A stretch of DNA of 35,333 bases from an uncultured Dokdonia sp. (GTDB lineage: Bacteria; Bacteroidota; Bacteroidia; Flavobacteriales; Flavobacteriaceae), in NCBI GenBank assembly GCA_913060645.1, contig CAJXSW010000019.1, positions 1 to 35,333 of the forward strand, written 5' to 3'. Positions 16,865-25,912 of this stretch are shown piece after piece (position 1 is the stretch's first letter; the number at the start of each line of letters is the position of its first letter). The notes under the pieces are model-generated. The model was not told the origin of the DNA and ran no database searches. It saw nothing but the letters and a program-made list of their open reading frames with translations. A program made the translations under genes and the position numbers.

Positions 16865-18183
16865 AATAGACGTGTCCATGTGTTTATATTGAAAATATTT
16901 ACAAACGCTTTGGTTTGTAGCTTAAAGTTTTCTCTTGTTTTTTTAAACAGTGCATTAATCAAATATCCTGAAATTGCATAAGAGATAAGTGTTGCGTAGG
17001 CCGCCCCAACTAGTCCATACCACTTTATGAAAAAGATATTTAATGTAATATTTATAATTGCTCCAACAACCAATCGTATACTGGAAAATTTTTCTAGATT
17101 TTCATTTAGATAATATCCCCAAGACCCATTACTCAAGAAAACAAAAACAATTGACCAAATATATAGAACTAGAACATCACTACTATCACTGTATTCATTT
17201 CCAAATAGCAATGGAACAAAGAAGTGTGCAGATAATGTATAAATCAAAGAAACTACTATTGCTATCTTAATAAGTAAATCGTAAAGCTGTTGGAGTCTTT
17301 TTAAAAATAAATCCCGATTGCTTTTTCTAATATTTACAAGTGATGGAAAAACTGATTGTGTGATTGCAGCTGTCACAAAAAGCCATATTCCCGTTAGTTT
17401 TACTGCCACGCTATATATCCCCAGTGATTCTTCACCTAAAATTTCCTTAATCATGACTTGGTCAATTTTCATGTATAATGCAGCTGCAACAGAACCTATA
17501 ATTAAAAACCAACTTTTACTTAATAACCTTTTTGCCCAATAGGTTTTAAATTTCCACAGCCATATAGAAAGTCCTGAAACATGATAAGCAATAATGTAAC
17601 TGAGAGATATAATAATCCATTCGGCAACAATTACATAACCAAAGTAAATTAAAGGAGTTTTTGAAAAAATAAGGAACACCTTAACCGCAGCAACAGCACC
17701 TACTGCAACGATGTTTCCTATAACCGTGTATTTACTACGTACATTGCTCTGAAAATAAAAATCAATCCCCTTAAAGCTTTGTAGGAGTATGCTTGACGCT
17801 ATCACAAATATCATTGTATTTGTGAGTGTTGTATGATCTAAAAACTGAGTTGCACCCACTATGAGACTAAACATCACAACAAATCCTAATAGCCTTAATC
17901 CTAGCGTAGTTCCAAGAATTTCATCTCTACTTGAACTATTATTTACAAGCTCTTTCGTTACTATTTGGTCTAAACCTAAAGCCGCAATTGCAGCAAATAG
18001 ATATACAAATGACTCTGCATAGCTTAATATTCCAAAATCGCTAGGACCTAAGTACCTAGCAATCCAAATGCCTATAAAGAAACCATCTAAAACACGTAGT
18101 CCTTTCTCAAATAATATCCAGACAGTATTTGAAAAATAGCGGCGAACATTAGCCTCCGCTAAAAATTGTTTCTTACCAAACAT
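16861..18183 (-). CDS. Wzx-like polysaccharide flippase
   Basis: 440 residues with about twelve membrane segments and the N-terminal FSNTVWILFEKGLRVLDGF / IARYLGPSDFGILSYA pattern common to polysaccharide-specific transport proteins of the MOP superfamily. It should flip the undecaprenyl-linked repeat unit across the inner membrane. Its ATG follows the fcl stop directly (TAGATG, no spacer), and its TGA overlaps the ATG of the next gene, so it sits in a tightly coupled operon. No signal peptide other than the first helix. Substrate specificity cannot be inferred. Confidence 0.92.
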   Translation of the reverse strand: MFGKKQFLAEANVRRYFSNTVWILFEKGLRVLDGFFIGIWIARYLGPSDFGILSYAESFVYLFAAIAALGLDQIVTKELVNNSSSRDEILGTTLGLRLLGFVVMFSLIVGATQFLDHTTLTNTMIFVIASSILLQSFKGIDFYFQSNVRSKYTVIGNIVAVGAVAAVKVFLIFSKTPLIYFGYVIVAEWIIISLSYIIAYHVSGLSIWLWKFKTYWAKRLLSKSWFLIIGSVAAALYMKIDQVMIKEILGEESLGIYSVAVKLTGIWLFVTAAITQSVFPSLVNIRKSNRDLFLKRLQQLYDLLIKIAIVVSLIYTLSAHFFVPLLFGNEYSDSSDVLVLYIWSIVFVFLSNGSWGYYLNENLEKFSSIRLVVGAIINITLNIFFIKWYGLVGAAYATLISYAISGYLINALFKKTRENFKLQTKAFVNIFNINTWTRLL

Positions 18184-19245
18184 CTACAGGTTTCCTAGAT
18201 ACCAATTATATAATCTATTAACTCCATCCTCAAGCACTACCATATGTTTCCATCCTAAACTATTAAGTTTTGTAACGTCTGTAAGTTTGCGCGGGGTGCC
18301 ATCTGGTTTTGAGCTATCAAAAATTAACGCTCCTGTAAAACCTATCGTTTCTTTGATGAGGGTAGCTAGTTCTTTTATAGAAATATCCTCTCCTGTGCCT
18401 ATGTTTATGTGTGTATTCCTTACTTCGGTGGTGCTTCCTTTTACATCGTCAAAACTTGTGTTTTCTAAGATATGTACACAAGCATCTGCCATATCTTGAC
18501 TCCATAAAAATTCTCTTCTGGGCGTTCCTGTTCCCCATATCTCAACACTTTCGGCTGTGACACCAAACTTTTCTAGTATAGGTTGCGCTTTCGCGAAAGC
18601 GGAAACATCAAGATCCTTACAAACCTCATCCTTCCTTCCTTCAGACAGTAGTTTTGCAAGGTGAATTTTTCTAATCAATGCTGGTAGCACGTGAGATTTC
18701 TCTAAGTCGAAGTTGTCATTAAATCCATATAGATTAGTAGGCATCACCGAAATGAAATCTGTTCCGTATTGCAGATTATAACTCTCGCAGAGTTTAATAC
18801 CTGCTATTTTTGCAATAGCGTACGGCTCATTTGTATATTCTAAAGCGCCCGTAAGTAGCGCCTCTTCTGGCATAGGTTGCGGTGCATTTTTAGGGTAAAT
18901 ACAGGTACTTCCTAAAAATAACAACTTCTTAACTCCGTGTACATAACTCTGATGAATCACATTATTTTGAATCATGAGATTCACGTACAGAAAACCTGCT
19001 CGGTATGTATTATTTGCGATAATACCACCCACTTTTGCGGCTGCTAGAAAAACATATTCAGGCTTTTCTTGTTCAAAGAATTGTTGCGTTGCAACAGTAT
19101 CTGTTAAGTCAAGTTCCTTGTGAGTTCGCGTGATTATATCCGTATAACCTTTCGCTTCAAGTGTATTCACAATGGCGCTCCCTACAAGACCGCGATGTCC
19201 AGCAACAAATATTCTAGCGTTTTTAGGTATTGGTGTGTTACTCAA
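18184..19245 (-). CDS. fcl: GDP-L-fucose synthase
   Basis: 353 residues. Extended short-chain dehydrogenase with GHRGLVG (16-22) for NADP, GSTCIYP (112-118, Ser113 and Cys115) and the catalytic Tyr142 and Lys146 (EPYAIAK). It carries out the 3,5-epimerisation and 4-reduction that turn the Gmd product into GDP-L-fucose. The start is TTG at 19245, overlapping the gmd stop as TTGAGTAA; no ATG lies near. Between about residues 190 and 232 it has an insertion relative to E. coli Fcl, a longer form usual in Bacteroidota; palindrome copy 6 lies inside that insertion as [24 protein letters not shown] follows, as expected. Confidence 0.96.
   Translation of the reverse strand: MSNTPIPKNARIFVAGHRGLVGSAIVNTLEAKGYTDIITRTHKELDLTDTVATQQFFEQEKPEYVFLAAAKVGGIIANNTYRAGFLYVNLMIQNNVIHQSYVHGVKKLLFLGSTCIYPKNAPQPMPEEALLTGALEYTNEPYAIAKIAGIKLCESYNLQYGTDFISVMPTNLYGFNDNFDLEKSHVLPALIRKIHLAKLLSEGRKDEVCKDLDVSAFAKAQPILEKFGVTAESVEIWGTGTPRREFLWSQDMADACVHILENTSFDDVKGSTTEVRNTHINIGTGEDISIKELATLIKETIGFTGALIFDSSKPDGTPRKLTDVTKLNSLGWKHMVVLEDGVNRLYNWYLGNL
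18586..18601. repeat. Iterated palindrome CGCTTTCGCGAAAGCG, copy 6
   Basis: Perfect 16-bp palindrome in the variable insertion of fcl, read as AFAKA. Confidence 0.95.
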
Positions 19246-20356
19246 AATAATTCATCGTTTTATATCCGCCTTCTTTGAGATAGCTGTCTTTCTTCATCAG
19301 CCTTAGGTCACTTTGCATCATATCGTCTACAAGTCCTTGTAGTTGATATTCTGGCTTCCAGCCAAGCTTGTTGTAAGCCTTTGAAGCATCGCCTATAAGT
19401 AATTCTACCTCTGTAGGTCTAAAGTACTTAGGATCCACCTCAACAACTACCTGCCCTATTTTTACAGGGTATTCTGTATTTTCTGATGCAATAACAATTC
19501 CTTTTTCATCTATTCCTTCACCTTCAAATGACAACGTAACACCTATATGAGCAAATGACATTTTTATAAAGTCACGCACCGTCGTAGTCTCTCCAGTGGC
19601 GATTACCCAATCTTCTGGCTCATCTGCCTGCAAGATCATCCACATCATTCTCACATAATCCTTAGCATGACCCCAGTCACGCTTTGCGTCTAGATTTCCT
19701 AGATACATTTTATCTTGTAAGCCTAAAGCAATTTTTGATGTAGCTCTAGTAATCTTTCTAGTCACAAAAGTTTCTCCTCTTACTGGAGACTCGTGATTAA
19801 ATAAAATACCGTTACACGCAAACATATTGTAAGCTTCACGATGATTTACAGTAGACCAGTATGCATATAACTTTGCTACTGCATAAGGACTTCTTGGATA
19901 GAAAGGTGTTGTCTCAGACTGGGGTACTTCTTGTACCTTCCCATATAATTCTGATGTAGAGGCTTGATAAATACGCGTCTTTTTTTCAAGACCTAAAGCT
20001 CTCACTGCTTCTAATAGTCTTAAGGCACCCAGTCCATCTACATTTGCGGTATACTCTGGCATCTCAAAAGATACCTGTACATGGCTCATTGCACCTAGAT
20101 TATAAATCTCATCTGGCTGTACTTCTTGTATGATTCTAAACAGATTTGTGCTGTCCGTAAGATCTCCATAATGAAGAAAAAATCGCTGGTTATCAATATG
20201 TGGATCTTCATAAAGATGATCTATTCTATCTGTATTGAATAAAGACGATCTACGTTTAATACCGTGTACCTCATAGCCCTTCTTAAGTAAAAACTCACTT
20301 AAGTACGCTCCATCTTGACCAGTCACGCCGGTAATTAATGCTACTTTATTACTCAT
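19238..20356 (-). CDS. gmd: GDP-mannose 4,6-dehydratase
   Basis: 372 residues, normal length. GVTGQDG (10-16) binds NADP; the catalytic residues are in STSELYG (133-139, with Ser/Thr133-134 and Glu136) and in [10 protein letters not shown] (Tyr158, Lys162). [15 protein letters not shown] is also diagnostic. It converts GDP-mannose to GDP-4-keto-6-deoxymannose, which the next gene product turns into GDP-L-fucose. It starts 26 bp after the Wzz-like gene and overlaps fcl by 8 bp. Synthesis of GDP-mannose itself is not encoded in the window. Confidence 0.97.
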   Translation of the reverse strand: MSNKVALITGVTGQDGAYLSEFLLKKGYEVHGIKRRSSLFNTDRIDHLYEDPHIDNQRFFLHYGDLTDSTNLFRIIQEVQPDEIYNLGAMSHVQVSFEMPEYTANVDGLGALRLLEAVRALGLEKKTRIYQASTSELYGKVQEVPQSETTPFYPRSPYAVAKLYAYWSTVNHREAYNMFACNGILFNHESPVRGETFVTRKITRATSKIALGLQDKMYLGNLDAKRDWGHAKDYVRMMWMILQADEPEDWVIATGETTTVRDFIKMSFAHIGVTLSFEGEGIDEKGIVIASENTEYPVKIGQVVVEVDPKYFRPTEVELLIGDASKAYNKLGWKPEYQLQGLVDDMMQSDLRLMKKDSYLKEGGYKTMNYFE

Positions 20357-20382
20357 AAATAATTATTAATATGTGGGAGAAA

Positions 20383-21381
20383 CTATCCTTTTAGGACCGC
20401 TGTTTCACGCCTGTATGATTTGTATACACTTACAATCCCTGAGAGTATTAGAAATATAATCACTAAGCCTAATGGGAAAATAACAATCAAATTATCTGTT
20501 ATAGATGACTTCTTTGATACTTGAATAGCACTTACGATTACAGCTACATCAGTATAGCTCACAAAATCATTTTTTTCAATCTCTAAATCTTCTACTAAGT
20601 CTGATTTAGTGTGAAATAATGATGCTAGGTTCTCATTTTGATTGTTAAAATAAAACCCCTCCCTGTCCTTTTGCTCTGATATATTGTTATCCTTACTGAA
20701 AGAATTGATAAGCTCATTTATCTGAGCAATAGATTGTTCTTGGCTTTCAAGATAAATCTTATGATTTTTAAGACCTTCTTTTTTCAACTCTTTAGCATAA
20801 GGGTTATCATTAATAAAAGATAAGAAAGACTCAATATCTTCTAAACTCTTATCACTGTCAAATACTATTCGGAGTTTGTGAAATTTAAACTTAGATAAAA
20901 ACCGATCTGTTGCAAACAATTCACGGTCACCTTTGAGCTTAAACTCTCTCGTCATTTCTCCTAGCGCACCATCATTATCACCTATATAATTCACTAAGTC
21001 TATCACCTCTACTACTGGCTCTACGCTAACGTCTTTAATACTAAAGTTTTCAGGAGACTTACCAAGAGATGTTATAAAACCCTCATCATCTTCTTCAAGG
21101 TTATTATTAAACTGCTCTATTGCCGTATAAACGTACGCCTGGCTCGTAAAATTAGTTTTAAGTAACAGATTTGCCTCATAAGATGGCTCCTCCTTCAAAA
21201 CGAACCCTAAAGCTATTCCAGCAACGATGAGTAATAAAAACGCCCACCACATTTTAATCATAAAATCAACAACTCTAAAAAATGAATAGACCACATTTTT
21301 AAATAGTCTACCTATCAAAGAAAAGATGTCTGAGAGGTCCATTTCTTGCTGATTTCCAGACTGATTGTAGTGATCGCTCAT
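20383..21381 (-). CDS. Wzz-like chain-length determinant protein
   Basis: 332 residues with two membrane segments, one near residues 43-64 and one near 298-319, and a long hydrophilic periplasmic stretch between them that looks helical (for example ESQEQSIAQINELINSFSKD). This is the topology of the polysaccharide co-polymerase family (Wzz), which sets chain length of Wzy products. The usual proline-rich motif at the second membrane helix is not obvious, so the assignment is from topology and position. There is no kinase domain, so it is not the autokinase type. It is the first gene of the polysaccharide operon; 38 bp separate it from the gene before, with no recognisable promoter there. Confidence 0.72.
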   Translation of the reverse strand: MSDHYNQSGNQQEMDLSDIFSLIGRLFKNVVYSFFRVVDFMIKMWWAFLLLIVAGIALGFVLKEEPSYEANLLLKTNFTSQAYVYTAIEQFNNNLEEDDEGFITSLGKSPENFSIKDVSVEPVVEVIDLVNYIGDNDGALGEMTREFKLKGDRELFATDRFLSKFKFHKLRIVFDSDKSLEDIESFLSFINDNPYAKELKKEGLKNHKIYLESQEQSIAQINELINSFSKDNNISEQKDREGFYFNNQNENLASLFHTKSDLVEDLEIEKNDFVSYTDVAVIVSAIQVSKKSSITDNLIVIFPLGLVIIFLILSGIVSVYKSYRRETAVLKG

Positions 21382-21419
21382 GTGCTTACTTAAAATTGAA
21401 TGTTAGTTGTAATATATTC

Positions 21420-23114
21420 CTACTTATTAGTAGTAAATAGTTGGTGCAATATCTTTTCAGTGATTAGGTATGTAGGCTTCACTCCTGTAGTTCCTAGTCC
21501 GCCAGATGCTAGTGTGCTTCCTGTTTCTAAAGGGTTATCACTAGCATAATATGCATATCTAACTTTTACATCTTCTTGAATGCTCTTACGAAGTTTTGCG
21601 GCAGCTTGTATTGCTTTTTGATAGTGTGCTCCTTCCATTTCTAGACCTATCACACTCCACGTACTGTCATGGAAGAATTTAAGGATATCTCTATTTTGTA
21701 ACGAGGTTCCTAATACAGAAACCATAGCACCTTCAAAAACTTCTAATCCATGTCCTTCAAAATCCTCTTTAGTAAGTTCGTTCTCAAAAGGATAATTATC
21801 TGCTGTTCCTTCAAAAAGGTGTGCACTTGGAATCATAAGATCCCCCTTTCCACCTTCTAGAATACCTGCTTTACCCATGATAGACACAGAATCTACATCT
21901 AAGTATGTTTTCTCCTCTCCTTCTTCATAAGGCTTAAGAAGCTCTTCCATAGTTTCATAAGCTTGCTCTCCAAAGGCATAGTCCATTACTATAATAACGG
22001 GCTGTTGTTCCTTTTTTACATCGTTGCTACAGAAGTCATTTTCAGCTACAGGCAGCTTACACATGTCAAAAATTTGTACATTGATATTTGTACCACTATC
22101 ATCTGGCAGATATATCATTCCGTTTTGTAATGCGACTTTCTCTACTTTAGCACGTAGAGCTGCGTTACCACTATTACTAAGCATTTCATACACCTCTAAT
22201 TTAGACTTTTTCTTAAGTTCAGACTTAAGTGCAAGTGGTGCATATAAAGTGTTCATAACTGAGTGCATGTTTGCACTAATAATATGAAGAGGTCTACCTA
22301 AAAGATTATTATCCTTTAAGGTAGCTTTAATATCATTTGCCCAGATCTCACCGTGTATGTGATGACCTAATCGTTCTCTTAGAACAGGACTAAAGGTAAC
22401 TGTGCGTTTTTGCTCTTTAAGTACTTCTGCTATGGCAAGTTTACCTAACCAGTAAATAAGCTCAAAGAAGCGCTTGTTATTAGTGCGCGTATTAAAAAGA
22501 GGTGCAATTGCTCGTACTTCTGCAAAAGTGCGTCCTAAGATATTTGCGGTATGTGTAGTTGCAATCTCCCAGCTATTTTGATCTAGCTCTTCATTGTTTA
22601 AAACTGCTTTTTCTAGCTTTTCCCAATCACGTATTACAGCGCCTTCATCATTTATGAGGACACGTTTCATAATCTTATGAGACTCAATAAATAGGAAGGT
22701 CACGTGTGTAAGAATATCATAAATTTCAGAACGACCACGCGTGATCTCGATATTCATTTGCTCCTCATCTATACGGTAGCAATTACGACGACGTTTTGCT
22801 GGAATAATAGGTTCAAAGTGACTGTTTTTGTAGCCTTCATCACTTGTTAAGTTAATGAATCTACATTGCTCTATTCCTTCTGGAAGTCTATCAATAACGT
22901 AAAGAAGACCATCTAGTTCTACTTTTTCTTCGGCAATGGTACCGTAGATTTCTGGTCTTAATATAAGTAATGACTCTCTAAGTGTCTCTCCAGAGACACC
23001 CATAGGTTTATAAAATCCTCTGTTAAAAAGGTGACGCATTGTAATATACATGCGTTCTATAGCGCTGCTGCTCTCTTGGGCTCTTGTACGGCCTTGTGTT
23101 TTGTTTGTGCTCAT
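21420..23114 (-). CDS. Conserved 564-residue protein (DUF6909-like) with nucleoside-phosphorylase-like C-terminal part
   Basis: 564 residues, soluble, no signal peptide. It matches a conserved flavobacterial protein I recall as DUF6909. The N-terminal half is helical and unrecognised. Residues about 370-560 resemble the nucleoside phosphorylase/nucleosidase fold: GKAGILEGGKGDLMIPSA (414-431) recalls the family's NAGGL...GD..I. segment, VSVLGTSLQN (465-474) the mid-domain strand, GLEMEGAHY (490-498) the substrate-binding DME-type motif, and YYASDNPL (522-529) the active-site Asp region. If right, it would act on a purine-like or nucleoside-like ligand, but this is inference from short motifs. 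It lies on the same strand just before the polysaccharide operon and after the GH3 gene with a 68-bp gap. Confidence 0.65.
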   Translation of the reverse strand: MSTNKTQGRTRAQESSSAIERMYITMRHLFNRGFYKPMGVSGETLRESLLILRPEIYGTIAEEKVELDGLLYVIDRLPEGIEQCRFINLTSDEGYKNSHFEPIIPAKRRRNCYRIDEEQMNIEITRGRSEIYDILTHVTFLFIESHKIMKRVLINDEGAVIRDWEKLEKAVLNNEELDQNSWEIATTHTANILGRTFAEVRAIAPLFNTRTNNKRFFELIYWLGKLAIAEVLKEQKRTVTFSPVLRERLGHHIHGEIWANDIKATLKDNNLLGRPLHIISANMHSVMNTLYAPLALKSELKKKSKLEVYEMLSNSGNAALRAKVEKVALQNGMIYLPDDSGTNINVQIFDMCKLPVAENDFCSNDVKKEQQPVIIVMDYAFGEQAYETMEELLKPYEEGEEKTYLDVDSVSIMGKAGILEGGKGDLMIPSAHLFEGTADNYPFENELTKEDFEGHGLEVFEGAMVSVLGTSLQNRDILKFFHDSTWSVIGLEMEGAHYQKAIQAAAKLRKSIQEDVKVRYAYYASDNPLETGSTLASGGLGTTGVKPTYLITEKILHQLFTTNK

Positions 23115-23182
23115 AATTGGGGATAAAGGTACTTAATAGAACTTGACCATGGTAATTTCATCGCCAGCTTACCTATTAAATA

Positions 23183-24673
23183 CTATTTTGATTGCAATAG
23201 ATCGGCAATCTTTCGATCGTTTGAAAGACGTGGAATTTTATTTTGACCACCTAACTTTCCTTGTGATTTCATGTAATTATTAAAGCCATCTTTTACCACC
23301 TTCGTGATTTTTAATGGCTGGAGTACCTTTCCTGTGATTAAGTCAAGGTAGTATGAGTTTTGAGCTTGTAGTGAGGAATCTAACGCTTTCGCGAAAGCGT
23401 GTAAATCACCACTCCCCTCATTTTCAAATTCTATAAACCACTCATGATAAGGTAACCCATCTTGTGGCGCCACCTGCGGAGCTACGGTAAACTCGGTCAC
23501 TTTAATATCTGTTCCTGCAGAGGCTTCAAGCATGGCCTGCTCTACTTCCTTACCTATCACATGCTCTCCAAAAGCCGAAATAAAGTGCTTGATTCTCCCA
23601 GAAACCATAATACGATACGGCTTGAGACTCGTAAACATCACGGTATCTCCTATGTTATAAGCCCATAGTCCTGCTGTGGTAGAGATAATCATCACATAAT
23701 TTACGTCAAGAGCTACATCCTTAAGCGTTATTCTCGTTGGGTTTTCATTAAAAAACTCATCTGCTTTTACAAACTCGTAAAAGATACCATTGTCTAGTTG
23801 CAACAGCATTCCTTTCTCTGTCTGTGAATCTTGGAAGGCAAAAAACCCTTCACTCGCTGGATATAACTCAATGCTATCTACGCTTCTACCTATAAGATCT
23901 TCTAGCTTGCGACGGTAAGGTTCATAATTTACACCTCCGTACACAAACAACTGATAGTTTTTAAAGAGTTCTCCCACCGTTTTACCACTCTTCTGGATAA
24001 GGCGCTCATAATACATCTGTACCCAGGGAGGAATCCCTCCTATAAGCGTCATATCTTGGTCTATTGTTTCGGCTACGATAGCATCTACTTTTTGCTCCCA
24101 GTCGTCTATACAATTAGTCTCAAGACTAGGAAGCCTATTCTTCTGTAGGTAATTAGGCACATAGTGTGCGACAATACCAGAAAGGCGGCCTAGTTTGATG
24201 CCATTCTTTTCGGTCATCTCTGGGCTTCCTTGTAAAAAAATCATCTTACCATCTACAAAGTCTGTATTACCAGTCTCTGCGATGTAAGAAAGAATAGCAT
24301 TGCGCGCACTGTTAGGATGCGTTTTCATGCTATCCTTAGTAAGCGGAATGTACTTTACTCCAGAAGTAGTTCCAGAAGTTTTTGCAAAGTAAAGAGGTTT
24401 ACCTGGCCAGAGTATATCTGGTTCTCCAGCAACCATTTTATCTACATAGTAGCGCAGGTCTTCATAATCCCTAATAGGCACCTGCTTTACAAAATCTGCA
24501 TGTGACTTTATTGTGTCAAAACGGTGATCATTACCAAAGGTTGTATACTGAGCAGCATCTATAAGACTCTTAAAAACCTTGTTCTGAGTCTCAATAGGAT
24601 TATCTGCCCATTTTTTTATACTTCGCTGTATGTACGATGCAAAAATTTTTGCTCCAAAAGACTTTATCGACAT
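23183..24673 (-). CDS. GH3-family acyl-adenylate/amido synthetase-like protein
   Basis: 496 residues. The GH3 branch of the adenylate-forming superfamily, best known from plant auxin- and jasmonate-amino-acid ligases. Motifs present are FAKTSGTTSGVKYIPLT (97-113, the ATP loop), YPASEGFFAFQ, AYNIGDTVMFTS and the late KSQGKLGGQNKIPRLSND. Bacterial members, common in Bacteroidota, have no proven substrate. The ATG overlaps the M23 peptidase stop in the string TAATG, so translation is coupled to that gene, which suggests a cell-envelope context. Palindrome copy 7 is read as AFAKA. Confidence 0.9.
   Translation of the reverse strand: MSIKSFGAKIFASYIQRSIKKWADNPIETQNKVFKSLIDAAQYTTFGNDHRFDTIKSHADFVKQVPIRDYEDLRYYVDKMVAGEPDILWPGKPLYFAKTSGTTSGVKYIPLTKDSMKTHPNSARNAILSYIAETGNTDFVDGKMIFLQGSPEMTEKNGIKLGRLSGIVAHYVPNYLQKNRLPSLETNCIDDWEQKVDAIVAETIDQDMTLIGGIPPWVQMYYERLIQKSGKTVGELFKNYQLFVYGGVNYEPYRRKLEDLIGRSVDSIELYPASEGFFAFQDSQTEKGMLLQLDNGIFYEFVKADEFFNENPTRITLKDVALDVNYVMIISTTAGLWAYNIGDTVMFTSLKPYRIMVSGRIKHFISAFGEHVIGKEVEQAMLEASAGTDIKVTEFTVAPQVAPQDGLPYHEWFIEFENEGSGDLHAFAKALDSSLQAQNSYYLDLITGKVLQPLKITKVVKDGFNNYMKSQGKLGGQNKIPRLSNDRKIADLLQSK
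23384..23399. repeat. Iterated palindrome CGCTTTCGCGAAAGCG, copy 7
   Basis: Perfect core extended to 18 bp (23383-23400), read as AFAKA in the GH3 gene. Confidence 0.95.
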
Positions 24674-25539
24674 TAGTTAAAATCTATAAAATTAGTCGGA
24701 TTTATAGGGTACCCATTACTCCACAACTCAAAATGTAAGTGTGATCCAGTACTATACTCACCTGTATTACCCACCGTGGCAATAACTTCTCCTGCTTGTA
24801 CTAAGGCTCCTTGTGACTTATTGAGAGAAGCATTGTGTTTATATACGGTAATAAGGTTCTTACCATGATTGATGATAAGTACATGACCTGTCTCTGCAGT
24901 CCACTCGGCAAAAATCACAGTTCCATCTGCTGCTGCTTTTACAGGAGCATCTTTTACCGTTACAATGTCTACTGCAAAGTGTTTTTGACTAGCATTGTAT
25001 GCAGATGATATGGTTCCTTTTACTGGAGGAAACAGTGAGAAATCTGTATCCTCAATAGCTTTATCAAACACATTGTACTTGTCTTCCTGCTCTACTGTTT
25101 GCCTTAGTAAGCTATCTTCTCTACTAGGAAGCACGTAGATTTCTTCATCATTAAATACGGCATCGCGTATAGAATCTCTATCAAATTCTAGCTCTTCTAC
25201 ATCACCACTCAATACTCTACGTATAGAAGAGTAGTATTGCTCATTTACTCTAATTGCATTTTCTATAGAGTCCGTTTTTGCAACGAGTAGCGTCGCATTG
25301 CGTTTGAGTTTTGTGCTTGAGTAACCAGGAATATATTCCCTTAATGGTGTAAATGCGATAAGTAAAGTGGTAAGTGCAATAAGAATAATAGCAGATATAC
25401 CTACTAGAATAAACACATTGAGTCGTGTGAGTTTAAAAGAAATACGCTCCTCAAAAGTATCTTCATTGAGAATAACTAAGCGATACTTGTGCAGTAGCTT
25501 TTTTGCAATCTTTTTTTTCTTCTCTTTTTTTTCTGCCAT
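24673..25539 (-). CDS. M23-family peptidoglycan metalloendopeptidase, membrane anchored
   Basis: 288 residues. A lysine-rich N terminus, one membrane helix (about 41-63), a coiled-coil-like linker (about 75-155) and a C-terminal LytM/M23 domain. The zinc site is complete: His187 and Asp191 in KHFAVDI, His269 in SHLHFELW (267-272), with His235 (YKHN) and His267 as the catalytic histidines. It should cleave peptide crosslinks in the periplasm. A TATATTTG box lies just upstream. Transcribed with the GH3 gene through the TAATG junction. All active-site residues being present, it is probably a real enzyme rather than an EnvC-type activator. Confidence 0.93.
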   Translation of the reverse strand: MAEKKEKKKKIAKKLLHKYRLVILNEDTFEERISFKLTRLNVFILVGISAIILIALTTLLIAFTPLREYIPGYSSTKLKRNATLLVAKTDSIENAIRVNEQYYSSIRRVLSGDVEELEFDRDSIRDAVFNDEEIYVLPSREDSLLRQTVEQEDKYNVFDKAIEDTDFSLFPPVKGTISSAYNASQKHFAVDIVTVKDAPVKAAADGTVIFAEWTAETGHVLIINHGKNLITVYKHNASLNKSQGALVQAGEVIATVGNTGEYSTGSHLHFELWSNGYPINPTNFIDFN

Positions 25540-25547
25540 TTGAGATA

Positions 25548-25555
25548 CAAATATA
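25548..25555 (-). promoter_or_regulatory. Putative -7 box for the M23-GH3 pair (TATATTTG)
   Basis: Minus-strand TATATTTG only eight bases before the ATG at 25539, implying a very short or absent leader. No clear -33 element. Confidence 0.45.
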
Positions 25556-25586
25556 CTTTTTAGATATGAGATAATTGATGTCTTTA

Positions 25587-25602
25587 CGCTTTCGCGAAAA
25601 TT
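25587..25602. repeat. Iterated palindrome, degenerate intergenic copy 8
   Basis: CGCTTTCGCGAAA is intact, but the right arm GCG is ATT. It is the only copy outside a gene, between the M23 gene and tatA. Confidence 0.7.
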
Positions 25603-25674
25603 GGATTGCGAGAACCACTCAAAGTCAATTAAGTCCTTTTTATGACTTTAACGCTCGTATGTCTGTTTTCTTAC

Positions 25675-25682
25675 TATCTTTG
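25675..25682 (+). promoter_or_regulatory. Putative -7 box for tatA (TATCTTTG)
   Basis: Plus-strand TATCTTTG fits TAnnTTTG and lies 15-22 bp upstream of the tatA ATG at 25697. A matching TTG at the -33 distance is not evident. Confidence 0.5.
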
Positions 25683-25696
25683 TTTTTCTAAAACAG

Positions 25697-25891
25697 ATGA
25701 AGATGAATTTTTTAGCAATATTTTTAGGAATGGTAGGCCCTTGGCAAATAGGTCTTATTGTATTAGTTGTTTTATTACTTTTTGGAGGTAAGAAAATCCC
25801 TGAAATGATGCGCGGCTTAGGTGGCGGTATCAAAGAATTTAAGAAAGCGTCTAAGGACGAAGAAGACGATATGATAGAAGAGAAGAAGTAA
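25697..25891 (+). CDS. tatA: Twin-arginine translocase subunit TatA/TatE
   Basis: 64 residues, typical TatA size. A short periplasmic start, one membrane helix (about 15-30, [17 protein letters not shown]) with the conserved FG hinge, an amphipathic helix ([19 protein letters not shown]) and an acidic tail. It forms the pore-like part of the Tat system, which exports folded proteins across the inner membrane. No tatC or tatB lies nearby; in Bacteroidota tatC is usually elsewhere. It is a single-gene unit with its own promoter-like box and a strong terminator 22 bp after the stop. Confidence 0.93.
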   Translation: MKMNFLAIFLGMVGPWQIGLIVLVVLLLFGGKKIPEMMRGLGGGIKEFKKASKDEEDDMIEEKK

Positions 25892-25912
25892 TACTCGCTC
25901 TTTCTTATATAG

